A DNA stretch of 64,000 nt from the NCBI GenBank assembly GCA_017471825.1, contig JAFURQ010000018.1, positions 1 through 64,000 of the forward strand, written 5' to 3'. The notes beneath the pieces are model-generated. The model was not told the DNA's origin and searched no databases. It saw only the letters and a program-made list of their open reading frames with translations. Source of the stretch: Clostridia bacterium. GTDB taxonomy: Bacteria > Bacillota > Clostridia > Oscillospirales > CAG-272. Of the stretch, positions 53,472 to 61,457 are shown one piece after another. Positions within the stretch are counted from its first letter, which is position 1. Every line of letters starts with the position of its first letter. The position numbers and the translations under genes were made by a program.

Positions 53472-53723
53472 CTAAACGGACACGCCTGATTTAATTTCAT
53501 CAATACATATTTTGCAGATTCTTTTGTCTTTAAATTCAACTATCTGCTCGTCTCTGCCGCAGAAGAAGCAATAAGGCGCGTATTTGCGTATTATTATATT
53601 TTCTCCCTCAACGAAAAATTCAACCGGATCGTCACAGCTGATTCCAAGTTGGGTTCTCATTTCCTTTGGAACTACGATCCTACCGAGCTCATCTATTTTG
53701 CGCACGATTCCCGTCGCCTTCAT
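53472..53723 (-). CDS. AbrB/SpoVT-type transcriptional regulator with C-terminal zinc ribbon
   Basis: An 83-aa protein. Residues 1-47 are the swapped-hairpin AbrB DNA-binding domain (GIVRKIDELGRIVVPKEMRTQLGI). Residues 50-78 hold two CxxC pairs (CFFCGRD and CKICIDE) that form a probable zinc ribbon. AbrB itself lacks the Cys pairs; many Clostridia encode this composite form. AbrB-family proteins are transition-state or sporulation regulators. Its divergent position beside the spoIIIA operon may be meaningful, but no target is shown. SD GGAT..; a consensus promoter lies at 53801-53829. Confidence 0.9.
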   Translation of the reverse strand: MKATGIVRKIDELGRIVVPKEMRTQLGISCDDPVEFFVEGENIIIRKYAPYCFFCGRDEQIVEFKDKRICKICIDEIKSGVSV

Positions 53724-53800
53724 CAGATGGTATCCTTTCGTGTATTAATTGATGTATACTTGCATAGCAAGATATTTCGAAAGCAAAATACACCATTCAC

Positions 53801-53829
53801 ATTTTAACACAGTAACACTTTAATGTCAA
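53801..53829 (-). promoter_or_regulatory. Promoter of the AbrB-type gene
   Basis: On the minus strand TTGACA (53824-53829), a 17-bp spacer and TAAAAT (53801-53806). About 80 nt of leader precede the start codon. Confidence 0.78.
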
Positions 53830-53863
53830 GCAAAATACCAAAATTTAGAAATTGAAAAAATAT

Positions 53864-54739
53864 ATGTTGAAAATTAATGATAAATACGAAATGATTTTCG
53901 CCTCGCTTCCAAGCAGGGTGACGAGTGCGATCAAAAGGATATGTGCCGCAAGGGTGGGCGGAGTCGGTGCGATTTCGGAGCTTCATATGTGTGTGGGCTC
54001 GCGGTCATCTCTTCTGCTCGGGCGCGAGAGGATATATCTTTTAACAGAAATTGCGCAGACAGATATGCAACAGACGGTGAATAAGCTCTGTAACGGTGCG
54101 ATATATGCACACCGTGACACGATAACGGCAGGATACATAAGCCTCGATTCGGGCATAAGGGTCGGAATTTGCGGCACTGCAAGATATGAGTTGGGGCACA
54201 TTGTCGGAATAAGCGACGTAAGCTCACTTGTATTCAGGATTCCGACGAGGGATTCATCGCTTCTTTCGGAGCTCGAGGAGGCTTGGAGTACGAGCAAAAG
54301 CGGTATGCTTATCTATGCACGGGCTGGCGTTGGTAAAACGACGGCTCTGCGCTCTCTTGTATCCTCGCTCGCGCAGAAGGAGGGCAGAATTGCCGTTGTT
54401 GACGAGAGATGCGAATTTTCGGTTGATGAGTGCCGTAAACTTGGCGTGACTCATTTGCGAGGATATCGTCGCTATGACGGAATGGAAATAGCGCTACGGA
54501 CTATGTCTCCCGATATTATAGTGGTTGATGAAATCGGCTCTCGCAGAGAAAGCGACGGTATGCTTGACTCGCTAAATTCAGGCATCAGACTGCTTGCAAG
54601 CGCGCATTCGGAGTCTGCGGACGATGTCGTAAAACGCCCCGGAGTTCGAATTTTGATTGAAAACGGAATTTTCGACGTTTTGTTCGGAATATTTAACACG
54701 GATGGCACCTACAGCCATAAAATCGAGAGGTTAAAATGA
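53864..54739 (+). CDS. spoIIIAA: Stage III sporulation protein AA
   Basis: A 291-aa ATPase of the secretion-type AAA-like SpoIIIAA family. Walker A is ARAGVGKTT (about 152-160). Family blocks RIPTRDSSLLSELEEAW, VDERCEFS and DIIVVDEIGSRRES (Walker B-like) are present. It is thought to power the channel connecting mother cell and forespore during engulfment. The start at 53864 (MLKIND) is preferred to the TTG at 53852, but neither has a clear SD. It overlaps spoIIIAB by 4 nt. It is first in the operon and expected to be under sigma-E control in the mother cell; a convincing sigma-E promoter was not found upstream. Confidence 0.92.
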   Translation: MLKINDKYEMIFASLPSRVTSAIKRICAARVGGVGAISELHMCVGSRSSLLLGRERIYLLTEIAQTDMQQTVNKLCNGAIYAHRDTITAGYISLDSGIRVGICGTARYELGHIVGISDVSSLVFRIPTRDSSLLSELEEAWSTSKSGMLIYARAGVGKTTALRSLVSSLAQKEGRIAVVDERCEFSVDECRKLGVTHLRGYRRYDGMEIALRTMSPDIIVVDEIGSRRESDGMLDSLNSGIRLLASAHSESADDVVKRPGVRILIENGIFDVLFGIFNTDGTYSHKIERLK

Positions 54740-55221
54740 TAAAGGCGGCAGGAATATGTATACTTATATTTACATTATTGTATATTTCCTCGGAGACAGT
54801 AAGAAAGAAAAATGATGCTCTCTTGCTTTGCGAGGAGTTTTATAGATTTTTGTCGCACATGCGGCTTCAGATTTCCTGCTATTTGCGCCCCGCAGACGAG
54901 CTGTATCTCGGGTTTGAATCGAAGGCTCTCGACGATATTGGCTTCATAGGAGCACTAAAGGACGGATGCAGTATCGGAGAGGCGTATAAAAAAGCCGCGA
55001 GAAAAATAAGCCTGCCAACCGAGGTGGACAGAGTTCTGCTATCGCTATTCTCATCTCTTGGCGGCTCATATCTTGAGGAAGAAATAAAGCTGATAGACTC
55101 TCACAGGGAGGAGCTTTCCGTTCTTTTGGAAAGGGAGCGCGAGGAAAGCCCGAAGCGCGCTAAGATGATCAGAACGCTGAGTGTTGCTATTTCTCTTGGG
55201 ATTATCATTTTCGTTATATAA
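54736..55221 (+). CDS. spoIIIAB: Stage III sporulation protein AB
   Basis: A 161-aa membrane protein of the SpoIIIAB family, which resembles GspF-like secretion components. It has an N-terminal helix (AGICILIFTLLYISSE), a cytoplasmic helical middle (RFLSHMRLQISCYLRPADELY), and a C-terminal hydrophobic segment (LSVAISLGIIIFVI). ATGA overlap with spoIIIAA. It is followed by a small hairpin and then spoIIIAC. Confidence 0.87.
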   Translation: MIKAAGICILIFTLLYISSETVRKKNDALLLCEEFYRFLSHMRLQISCYLRPADELYLGFESKALDDIGFIGALKDGCSIGEAYKKAARKISLPTEVDRVLLSLFSSLGGSYLEEEIKLIDSHREELSVLLEREREESPKRAKMIRTLSVAISLGIIIFVI

Positions 55222-55227
55222 AAATCA

Positions 55228-55244
55228 CCCGCGGATTTCGCGGG
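55228..55244 (+). other. Intercistronic hairpin between spoIIIAB and spoIIIAC
   Basis: Perfect stem CCCGCG/CGCGGG with loop GATTT in the 43-nt gap. No T-run follows, so it is not a terminator. It may stabilise or process the mRNA, or set the relative expression of the two genes. Confidence 0.6.
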
Positions 55245-55264
55245 AGGGGGAACGGAGATTATTT

Positions 55265-55459
55265 GTGGATATATCTTTTCTTTTGAAAATTGCCGGAATA
55301 GGCATGATAGTTGCCGTGAGCTGTCAGGTGCTTGCCAAGGTGGGCAGGGACGAGCAAGCAACCATGGTATCGGTCGCCGGTATAATTGTTGTCCTTCTTT
55401 TTCTCGTTCGTGAGCTCGGAGAGCTTTTTGATGCGGTGAAGGAAGTGTTTGGAATTTGA
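55265..55459 (+). CDS. spoIIIAC: Stage III sporulation protein AC
   Basis: A 64-aa protein with two transmembrane helices (LLKIAGIGMIVAVSCQVLAKVGR and MVSVAGIIVVLLFLVREL). It is highly typical of SpoIIIAC, a small component of the mother-cell side of the feeding channel. The start is GTG at 55265, preceded by a purine-rich SD (ACGGAG). The open frame runs further up, through the hairpin, but family length supports 64 aa. It overlaps spoIIIAD by 4 nt. Confidence 0.93.
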   Translation: MDISFLLKIAGIGMIVAVSCQVLAKVGRDEQATMVSVAGIIVVLLFLVRELGELFDAVKEVFGI

Positions 55460-55836
55460 TACTGAAGATTTGCGCTATCGCTGTTATTGTGTCGGTTACT
55501 GCCGTTCTCTTGCGTGAGTTTGGGTGGCGCGGAGTCCCGATTTTTGCCGTAATATCATTTGTTGGAATTCTGTCTGTTGCTGAGCCGTATTTGACGTCGG
55601 TTAAGGAGGTATTCTCGAGCTTTTCGGATGATTTCGGCATTTCAAAAACCGTTTCCGCCGTTCTTAAAATCATAGGAATCGGTTATCTCGGCGGAATTTG
55701 TGCGGACGTTTGCACAGAGCTTGGCTCAGCCACGGTTGCCTCGGGGGTTTCGCTCGTTACACGTCTTGAAATAATTGCTATATGCGCCCCGTTTTTTATC
55801 GATATTGTAAAACTTGGAACGGAGCTTATAGGATGA
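55456..55836 (+). CDS. spoIIIAD: Stage III sporulation protein AD
   Basis: A 126-aa membrane protein with three to four hydrophobic segments. The block GIGYLGGICADVCTELG is characteristic of SpoIIIAD. It begins with TTG at 55456, overlapping the spoIIIAC stop. Stop overlaps the start of spoIIIAE (ATGA). Confidence 0.9.
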   Translation: MILKICAIAVIVSVTAVLLREFGWRGVPIFAVISFVGILSVAEPYLTSVKEVFSSFSDDFGISKTVSAVLKIIGIGYLGGICADVCTELGSATVASGVSLVTRLEIIAICAPFFIDIVKLGTELIG

Positions 55837-56939
55837 AAAAAATAAGGACTGTTACGGTCATAGCCTTTGTATGCCTCTTCTTCGGCATTTTCACTGTTAC
55901 CGGCTTCGCCGAGGGGACGAGCGCCCCCGACCCCGAAGAAATTCTGGACGATTTTTCGCAGATTATCCCGGAAGAAATAGAATTGAATATGGATGACGAT
56001 ATCACCTCGGAGATAGGCTTTGAGGCTATCCTTCGTGAGATATACGCCGCATTCACGGACGAGAGCGGAAGGTTTATGCGATTTTTTCTGATTTTATTCG
56101 GCTTTTCCGTCTTGATTGCTGTGACCGGCGGTGCTTCGCTTACCGAACGGTCGGAAATCAAGGGCGGAGTCGAAACCGCCGTATATACGATAGCCTCAAT
56201 ATCGATATTTACTTCGCTTTACGAGGTGTGTGTAACCACGCGGGACAGTCTTGCTTCGGTAGTCGATTTTTTTGCCTCGGCAATTCCGATTCTGACCTTG
56301 ATAAGCACCTCATCGGGAGCTGTAAGCACTGCGGCGGTGCAGGCGACGAATATGAATATCACCCTCGCGATGATTGAGAAATTTTGCACGGGTGCGCTCT
56401 TGCCGAGCGTTTTTGCCATTTTTGCCCTGGCGTTTGTCAGCTCCGTTGGCGAGGGCGGCACACTGTCTGTCGCAAGGGGAATAAAGAGCCTATTTATGTG
56501 GGGGGTCGGCATAGTTACCACCGTTCTTGCCGCTACCGTTGCCATGCAAAGCGTGGTCGCCTCAGCAAAGGATAATGCTATGCTTCGCGCGGCAAGATAC
56601 GCCGCATCGGGTACCATACCGATAGTGGGAACCACGGTATCTGCCGCATTGTCTACCCTTGGCGGCGGACTTGCCTTCATAAAGGGAAGCGTCGGCGGTG
56701 CTTCGGTGGTCATAATTCTCATTCTTTCGCTTGTTCCGCTCGTTTCTATTCTGCTTTACAGGCTCGCGTTTTCGGCTTGCATAATCTTCCTCGAATTTTC
56801 GGGTTCCTCGGGGGGCGTGCGATGTTTTTCGGCGTTTAAATCGGCTCTTGATGCTTTGATAGCCGTATATTGCATGTCAACTCTTGTGTGCATTGTTGAG
56901 CTTGTCGTTTTCGTAAGAGGCGGGGTTAGCAGCGTATGA
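55833..56939 (+). CDS. spoIIIAE: Stage III sporulation protein AE
   Basis: A 368-aa protein with an N-terminal signal peptide (about 1-24, ending FAEG). It contains an acidic extracytoplasmic segment and then several transmembrane helices, the arrangement of SpoIIIAE. Conserved blocks include SGAVSTAAVQATNMNITLAM and FIKGSVGGASVVIILILSLVPLV. The start at 55833 overlaps the spoIIIAD stop and is preferred to the longer frame from 55782. Confidence 0.92.
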   Translation: MKKIRTVTVIAFVCLFFGIFTVTGFAEGTSAPDPEEILDDFSQIIPEEIELNMDDDITSEIGFEAILREIYAAFTDESGRFMRFFLILFGFSVLIAVTGGASLTERSEIKGGVETAVYTIASISIFTSLYEVCVTTRDSLASVVDFFASAIPILTLISTSSGAVSTAAVQATNMNITLAMIEKFCTGALLPSVFAIFALAFVSSVGEGGTLSVARGIKSLFMWGVGIVTTVLAATVAMQSVVASAKDNAMLRAARYAASGTIPIVGTTVSAALSTLGGGLAFIKGSVGGASVVIILILSLVPLVSILLYRLAFSACIIFLEFSGSSGGVRCFSAFKSALDALIAVYCMSTLVCIVELVVFVRGGVSSV

Positions 56940-57406
56940 GCGAATACATAATATCGGTTATTGCCGCCGCGTCAGTCGTTGCGCTCGGCAGCTTTATCTC
57001 TTACAGTGGAAAGGGGGATAAGAAAACAGCGAGCGCCGCAATGTCTGTAATTCTTCTTTACACGGTAATTACTCCTATCATATCCTTCGTTTCGGATTTT
57101 ACCCCATCCGACGTGGGCGATTTTTTCGATGAGCTACGCGTGCCCGAGGAAAAGGAATCGGAATATTACGATGTGGCGAAGGATGCCTTTTGCGATGGGA
57201 TAAAAAAGATGGTTTGTGAGGAATTTTCTCTCTCGTCGAAAGACGTATCGGTAAGCGTTAGCGGCTTTCAACTGGAGGATATGAGGGCGCAGAGGGTGAA
57301 AATAATTTTAAGCGGGCGCGCCGCTTTGGCTGATGCTCGCAGAATAGCCGCATCCGTCACGGATGCAGGACTTGGCGAATGTGAGGTGGAGATTTTACTT
57401 GCTTGA
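56936..57406 (+). CDS. spoIIIAF: Stage III sporulation protein AF
   Basis: A 156-aa protein with two N-terminal transmembrane helices (VIAAASVVALGSFISY and AMSVILLYTVITPIISFV). A soluble domain from residue 65 contains VKIILSGRAALADARRIAASVT, part of the ring-building-motif-like fold. ATGA overlap with spoIIIAE and 8-nt overlap with spoIIIAG. Confidence 0.88.
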   Translation: MSEYIISVIAAASVVALGSFISYSGKGDKKTASAAMSVILLYTVITPIISFVSDFTPSDVGDFFDELRVPEEKESEYYDVAKDAFCDGIKKMVCEEFSLSSKDVSVSVSGFQLEDMRAQRVKIILSGRAALADARRIAASVTDAGLGECEVEILLA

Positions 57407-57818
57407 AAAAATAACTTCTTTTTTAAAGGATAAAAAGCGCCCCGTCGTTATAATCCTACTGCTTGCTGTCGGCTTGCTTCTGCTGACGTTATCCTCCTGT
57501 CCGGAAAAAGAAACCGAGGAAGCGGTGGAGAAAACGCTGGAGGAATACAAGGCGGAGCTTGAGGATGAGCTGGAGAGCGCGTGCTCTATGGTGGGTGGAG
57601 TCGGCAAATGCCGAGTTATCGTTACCTTTGAGCGCGGCACCGAAAATAGCTACAAGGGCTCACAGCTGCTTGAAAGTAAGCCGCCGAGGGTGATGGGGGT
57701 AAGTGTGATATGCCAGGGCGCCGATTCCGCAAGCGTGCGCTCGGAGATAACCGAAATGATGACTGCGCTTTTTGATATAGGCTCAAACCGCGTTGCAATT
57801 TTAAAGCTTGGCGCCTGA
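57399..57818 (+). CDS. spoIIIAG: Stage III sporulation protein AG (short form)
   Basis: A 139-aa protein with a transmembrane helix at about 17-33, an acidic helix (EEYKAELEDELESACSMVGGVGKCRVIVTFE) and the ring-building motif to the end. The B. subtilis protein is about 229 aa, including a beta-triangle insertion that this one lacks. The start TTG at 57399 has SD GGTGGAG 7-8 nt upstream; the open frame from 57363 is longer but lacks an SD. A 115-nt gap to spoIIIAH follows, with a sigma-E-like promoter. Confidence 0.87.
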   Translation: MLEKITSFLKDKKRPVVIILLLAVGLLLLTLSSCPEKETEEAVEKTLEEYKAELEDELESACSMVGGVGKCRVIVTFERGTENSYKGSQLLESKPPRVMGVSVICQGADSASVRSEITEMMTALFDIGSNRVAILKLGA

Positions 57819-57871
57819 CGTCTTTTGCACGGCAGACAAAATAATTTCTTGCCGATAAATTCAAAAAACGT

Positions 57872-57900
57872 GAATATTGAGAGCCGCTCACACATAGTTT
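57872..57900 (+). promoter_or_regulatory. Candidate sigma-E promoter for spoIIIAH
   Basis: GAATATT (57872-57878), a 14-bp spacer and CATAGTTT (57893-57900), close to the sigma-E consensus KMATATT-N14-CATACAHT. It lies in the only long gap of the operon, 34 nt before spoIIIAH. The call is inference from consensus matching. Confidence 0.5.
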
Positions 57901-57933
57901 TAATCAGTAACAAAACAAGGAGAAAAGCATAGA

Positions 57934-58488
57934 ATGAAAAACGAAAAAATCAAAAAATTCTTCTCATCCAAGGCTGTGAGAAGCACCGCTCTTGTCGTAG
58001 CGGTCATTCTCGTGGGACTCGCCGTTTATTTAAATTACCGCTGGTTCTACGATCCCATAGAATCTCTTAATTACGGGGATAACAATATGGAGAACAACTA
58101 TTCGGACAGCGAGCAGACCGGCGCAGGCACTACCGACGGTGAGAACAATTATTTCACCGCAACCGCGCTTTCCCGCGAGCAGTCGAGAGATGAAGCAATC
58201 GACGTGTTGAAGCTGGTTGCAGAGGATGCCGAGGCAAGCCAGGAGGCGAAGGCGGCGGCAGCGGCACAGATCTCCAAGATCGCCGTTGATATTCAGAACG
58301 AGGCAAATATCGAAACTCTTGTGAAGGCAAAGGGCTTTGAGGAGTGCGTTGCCATAATTGCCGACGATGCGGTAAGCGTAATCGTTAAGGCGGAAAGCCT
58401 TCAGGCAAATGAGGCGGCACAGATTCTTGCAATCGTTTACGAAACCACAGGCGTTGACCCCGCAAACATCAGTATTATAAATAAATGA
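57934..58488 (+). CDS. spoIIIAH: Stage III sporulation protein AH
   Basis: A 184-aa protein with a basic N-terminus, a transmembrane helix at about 17-35 and an intermembrane domain. The domain has a low-complexity Asn/Gly/Asp linker (about 45-70), then a helical segment with SREQSRDEAIDVLKLVA and the C-terminal ring-building motif (VIVKAESLQANEAAQILAIVYETTGVDPANISI). SpoIIIAH interacts with SpoIIQ across the intermembrane space. Its own SD (AAGGAG) and a possible promoter precede it, and a bidirectional terminator follows. Confidence 0.94.
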   Translation: MKNEKIKKFFSSKAVRSTALVVAVILVGLAVYLNYRWFYDPIESLNYGDNNMENNYSDSEQTGAGTTDGENNYFTATALSREQSRDEAIDVLKLVAEDAEASQEAKAAAAAQISKIAVDIQNEANIETLVKAKGFEECVAIIADDAVSVIVKAESLQANEAAQILAIVYETTGVDPANISIINK

Positions 58489-58550
58489 TAGCGCGCCACG
58501 CATTGCAGGCTGACTTTACAATAAATTTTCGCTTCGCACGTAACATAGGC

Positions 58551-58588
58551 AAAAAAAGAATCGCTGAGAAAAAGGCGATTCTTTTTTT
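58551..58588. terminator. Terminator after spoIIIAH
   Basis: Perfect stem AAAAAAAGAATCGC/GCGATTCTTTTTTT. The rest of the gap to 58684 shows no gene or other structure. Confidence 0.9.
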
Positions 58589-58683
58589 GCGTAATTCAGT
58601 CAAAGCATTGATTTTGGTTATTTTTAATAAAATATTGACGGAAAATTTGTCGCTTTGGCGATATGGAACAAACGAGTTAGCTA

Positions 58684-58712
58684 TTGACTTTTCGTCCTTA
58701 AAAAGTTATAAT
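58684..58712 (+). promoter_or_regulatory. Promoter of the lipoprotein operon
   Basis: TTGACT (58684-58689), a 17-bp spacer and TATAAT (58707-58712), 60 nt before the first lipoprotein gene. Confidence 0.85.
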
Positions 58713-58774
58713 TATATTAGTTTATTATAATTATTTTTGGCGAACGAACACAAGAAAGGCAAAAAGGTACTAAA

Positions 58775-59407
58775 ATGAAAAAGATAGTTTGCTTGCTCCT
58801 TGCTCTTAGCTGTATGTTTGCGCTCTTCGCTTGCGGAGGCAACGAGGACGATACTCAGACGGCGTTTTTTGAGAAGGTGGAGAACTCCAATCCCACGAGC
58901 ATAACGACACAAACAACTCATACTCGTCCTAACGGCGTTATTTATAACGGTCTGTATACGACGAAAATGACCGATAACGGTTTTATATTTACATACGAGT
59001 ATCAGGATATGCTTCCCATCACACCCGGAAGTGACGCAACCTCTTCTCAGGAGACCAAATCGGGAACTATCGTATACGATGGAACCGGATACAGCATCGA
59101 CGGCGCTGAAAACGTAACCGTGGCACCCGACGTTGCATATATGCAGATAAAGCTTGAGCTTGTCCCTGATCTTATCGGCGATTATGAAATGTCCGCTGAC
59201 GGCAAAACTCTCACCGCAGAGCTTTCCGCAGATGACGTGAAGAATATCTTCGGAACGGAGATTTCCGCAAGCGTTGCAACCCTCAGCATCACCGTTGCGG
59301 GTAGCCGTCTTTCCGATGTTTCTCTTTCATATACCACAGACAACGGCACTGTAGTTGACGTTAAAACCGGATACACCTACGAAGCTGCACAGACCGATGC
59401 GCAGTAA
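58775..59407 (+). CDS. Lipoprotein paralogue 1, function unknown
   Basis: A 210-aa lipoprotein. The signal peptide ends in the lipobox LFAC with Cys20, followed by GGNEDD. The mature part is rich in Thr, Asp and beta-strand. Its last 70 residues contain ADDVKNIFGTEISASVATLSITVAGSRLSDVSLSYT, a pattern shared with the two following genes. The Asp/Thr-rich, beta-rich composition suggests an extracytoplasmic lipid- or ligand-binding domain; no family is recognised. It is the first gene of a three-gene operon, 31 nt before the next. Confidence 0.82.
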   Translation: MKKIVCLLLALSCMFALFACGGNEDDTQTAFFEKVENSNPTSITTQTTHTRPNGVIYNGLYTTKMTDNGFIFTYEYQDMLPITPGSDATSSQETKSGTIVYDGTGYSIDGAENVTVAPDVAYMQIKLELVPDLIGDYEMSADGKTLTAELSADDVKNIFGTEISASVATLSITVAGSRLSDVSLSYTTDNGTVVDVKTGYTYEAAQTDAQ

Positions 59408-59438
59408 CGCAAAGATTGTGCTTTGAAAGGATAAAACG

Positions 59439-60158
59439 ATGAAAAAGATTATTGCTATTGTTCTTGTGCTGGTTTGTTGCTTCTCGATTGCAGCTTGTAG
59501 CGATGACGACGCCGTAAACGGCGTTACCGCGACCGTAAGCTGCTACGAAAACAGCCAGCCCACCAAGGTTGAGGCAACCTCGGTTCAGATAATTATCGAT
59601 GATGACGGAAACGAAGTCCAAAGACTTGAAGGAAGCTACCTTCTTGTTGCCGGCAAGACCGGAGGCAAGGTTGCCGCACAGAAGACCGTTGTTCAGCAGG
59701 AGCTTGATACAATTACCGGCGGTGCGGGCGTAATTATCACCGGTCCCATAACCGAAACAAAAACCATTGAAGAATACCTTGAGGGTATGGGTCGCCGTAC
59801 TAATGGCGGTAACTGGCGTTCCAAGGGTCTTAACTTTGCACCCTCGATGGGCTCCATAGCCATCAATATTACCGATGCAAACGTTACCAACCCCGTTTAT
59901 ACCGAGGCTGAAAACAATAATAAGCTTACCTTTACAGTTGCGAACGATAAGATCGCAGAGGTTTTCGGCGCAGATAAAGAGGGCGTTCCCGCAATCACCG
60001 CAGATTCCGACGTAACGGTTGAAATCACCAACAACGGCGACGTTATAACAGGAATTAAGGTTTCCTTCACTATCGAGGCGTACGACGATTTCCCCACTCG
60101 TAACGTCACTATCGAAACCAAGTATAATTATGAGCCTCAGGTGTTCACAATTGAGTAA
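59439..60158 (+). CDS. Lipoprotein paralogue 2, function unknown
   Basis: A 239-aa lipoprotein with lipobox IAAC (Cys20). The C-terminal module (NDKIAEVFGADKEGVPAITADSDVTVEITNNGDVITGIKVSFT) aligns by eye with those of paralogues 1 and 3. The N-terminal part differs and has a glycine-rich stretch (GMGRRTNGGNWRSKG) in the middle. Function unknown. SD GAAAGGA precedes the ATG. Confidence 0.82.
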   Translation: MKKIIAIVLVLVCCFSIAACSDDDAVNGVTATVSCYENSQPTKVEATSVQIIIDDDGNEVQRLEGSYLLVAGKTGGKVAAQKTVVQQELDTITGGAGVIITGPITETKTIEEYLEGMGRRTNGGNWRSKGLNFAPSMGSIAINITDANVTNPVYTEAENNNKLTFTVANDKIAEVFGADKEGVPAITADSDVTVEITNNGDVITGIKVSFTIEAYDDFPTRNVTIETKYNYEPQVFTIE

Positions 60159-60182
60159 TCCAAAGGAATAGGAGAAAAAGTA

Positions 60183-60758
60183 ATGAAGAAGATTTTTGCA
60201 ATCATACTCGCACTTACCTGCGCCTTTGCGATGTTCGCGTGCTCCGGAGACGATGCAACAGCATATCAGACCGATGCCGCAGATTTCATCTCTGCGATAG
60301 AGTCTACACAGGTTACGAAGCTTAACGTTACCGTTACCGCGGATACCGAGCTCGGCACCCTTACCTCTACCTATACCACCGAATATGCCGCTGACGGCAC
60401 GAGCACCATGACCTACGCTATTGAGAAGTTCCTCGGTGCAGATGCAACCGAAGAAAAGGGCGTTGACGAGGGCACCGTTACCTGCGATGCAAACGGCAAC
60501 TACTCCGACGGCGGCGCCGTTTCAGGCAAGCTCGGTGCAACCGGTGTTAGCTTTGATGCTGACAGCGAGAAAATCACACAGTATGAGATAAGCGGCGAAA
60601 CGCTTACCGTTGTTGTTCCTGCGGCAGATACCGCGGCTGTTCTCGGCTATGAGATCGCAACCGATGCGATTATTGTAGTCACCAAGGCAGATGGTAAAAT
60701 CACCGATATAACCCTTTCTTATACCGGCGTAACAGTAATTTGTAGCTACAATAAATAA
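60183..60758 (+). CDS. Lipoprotein paralogue 3, function unknown
   Basis: A 191-aa lipoprotein with lipobox MFAC (Cys20) followed by SGDDATAYQ. The C-terminal module (ADTAAVLGYEIATDAIIVVTKADGKITDITLSYT) again matches the other two. It is the shortest of the three. Function unknown. SD TAGGAG precedes the ATG, and a terminator follows at 60767-60808. Confidence 0.82.
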   Translation: MKKIFAIILALTCAFAMFACSGDDATAYQTDAADFISAIESTQVTKLNVTVTADTELGTLTSTYTTEYAADGTSTMTYAIEKFLGADATEEKGVDEGTVTCDANGNYSDGGAVSGKLGATGVSFDADSEKITQYEISGETLTVVVPAADTAAVLGYEIATDAIIVVTKADGKITDITLSYTGVTVICSYNK

Positions 60759-60766
60759 AATAAATG

Positions 60767-60808
60767 AAAAGCAACCGCAGCACGTCGACCGTGTGCGGTT
60801 GCTTTTTT
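60767..60808 (+). terminator. Terminator after the lipoprotein operon
   Basis: Stem AAGCAACCGCA/TGCGGTTGCTT with T-run. Confidence 0.9.
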
Positions 60809-60881
60809 ATTTATCTGTTTTCAATATATCGGAAAGCCTTCGATTAATGATACGGTGTTTCTCCTTGGGATTTTGTGCAGA

Positions 60882-61421
60882 CTATTTCTTAATCAGGTAG
60901 AAATTAGTTCTGTAAGAGGTTGTGGCTCTTCCGCTAAGAGTATATTGTTCCGTCGTTGAGCGCGTTGATTGCGGCAGATCGCTTGCTTTACACAAAAGAA
61001 TGCTGATATTTTGCGAGGTGTAATCGGTGAGCCCCTCTCTTGAATCAATGTGCTCAATCGGCACGAAGCCGAACTCCTCAAGACCTCTGTAATCGGTGAA
61101 GCCCGTAAAGAAAACAACTCCCAAAAAGATACCGTCACCAACGATAACGTCACACGCGCCCTCTTTCTTTTTCCAGATCTTCTCTGAGAGTGATTTTACC
61201 TCGTTGATTTCGTAGTTTATCGCTTTCTCGACTGTTTCATAGTCACCGTACTCCTCGTGAGAGTATCTTTCAATCTCTATCTTTTGCACCTTGTATTCGG
61301 TGGCGGATTCCATAACCTTGCTTGCCTCTTCATCCGAGAGCTCAACGTACTTGAGGCCGACGCCATCTACAATATAATCCGCCTCACCATCGTTGGCGAA
61401 AGTAACAAAACGACTTGCCAT
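60882..61421 (-). CDS. Hypothetical cytoplasmic protein
   Basis: A 179-aa soluble protein without signal peptide or membrane helix. It is acidic at the N-terminus (ANDGEADYIVDGVGLKYVELSDEEASKVM). A middle helical and charged part is followed by a beta-rich part (ACDVIVGDGIFLGVVFFTGFTDYRGLEEFGFVPIEHID). I do not recognise a family. It is monocistronic, with a consensus promoter at 61458-61486. Confidence 0.7.
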   Translation of the reverse strand: MASRFVTFANDGEADYIVDGVGLKYVELSDEEASKVMESATEYKVQKIEIERYSHEEYGDYETVEKAINYEINEVKSLSEKIWKKKEGACDVIVGDGIFLGVVFFTGFTDYRGLEEFGFVPIEHIDSREGLTDYTSQNISILLCKASDLPQSTRSTTEQYTLSGRATTSYRTNFYLIKK

Positions 61422-61457
61422 AACAGTATCCCTTTGATTCGATTTATTTATACACCA

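Noticed and set aside
53760..53863. Sigma-E promoter upstream of spoIIIAA
   Set aside because: ATATT at 53772 with a 14-nt spacer leads to CACCATTC, a poor match to the -10 consensus; not listed as a feature.
58485..58730. 81-aa frame after spoIIIAH
   Set aside because: It spans the terminator and the next promoter.
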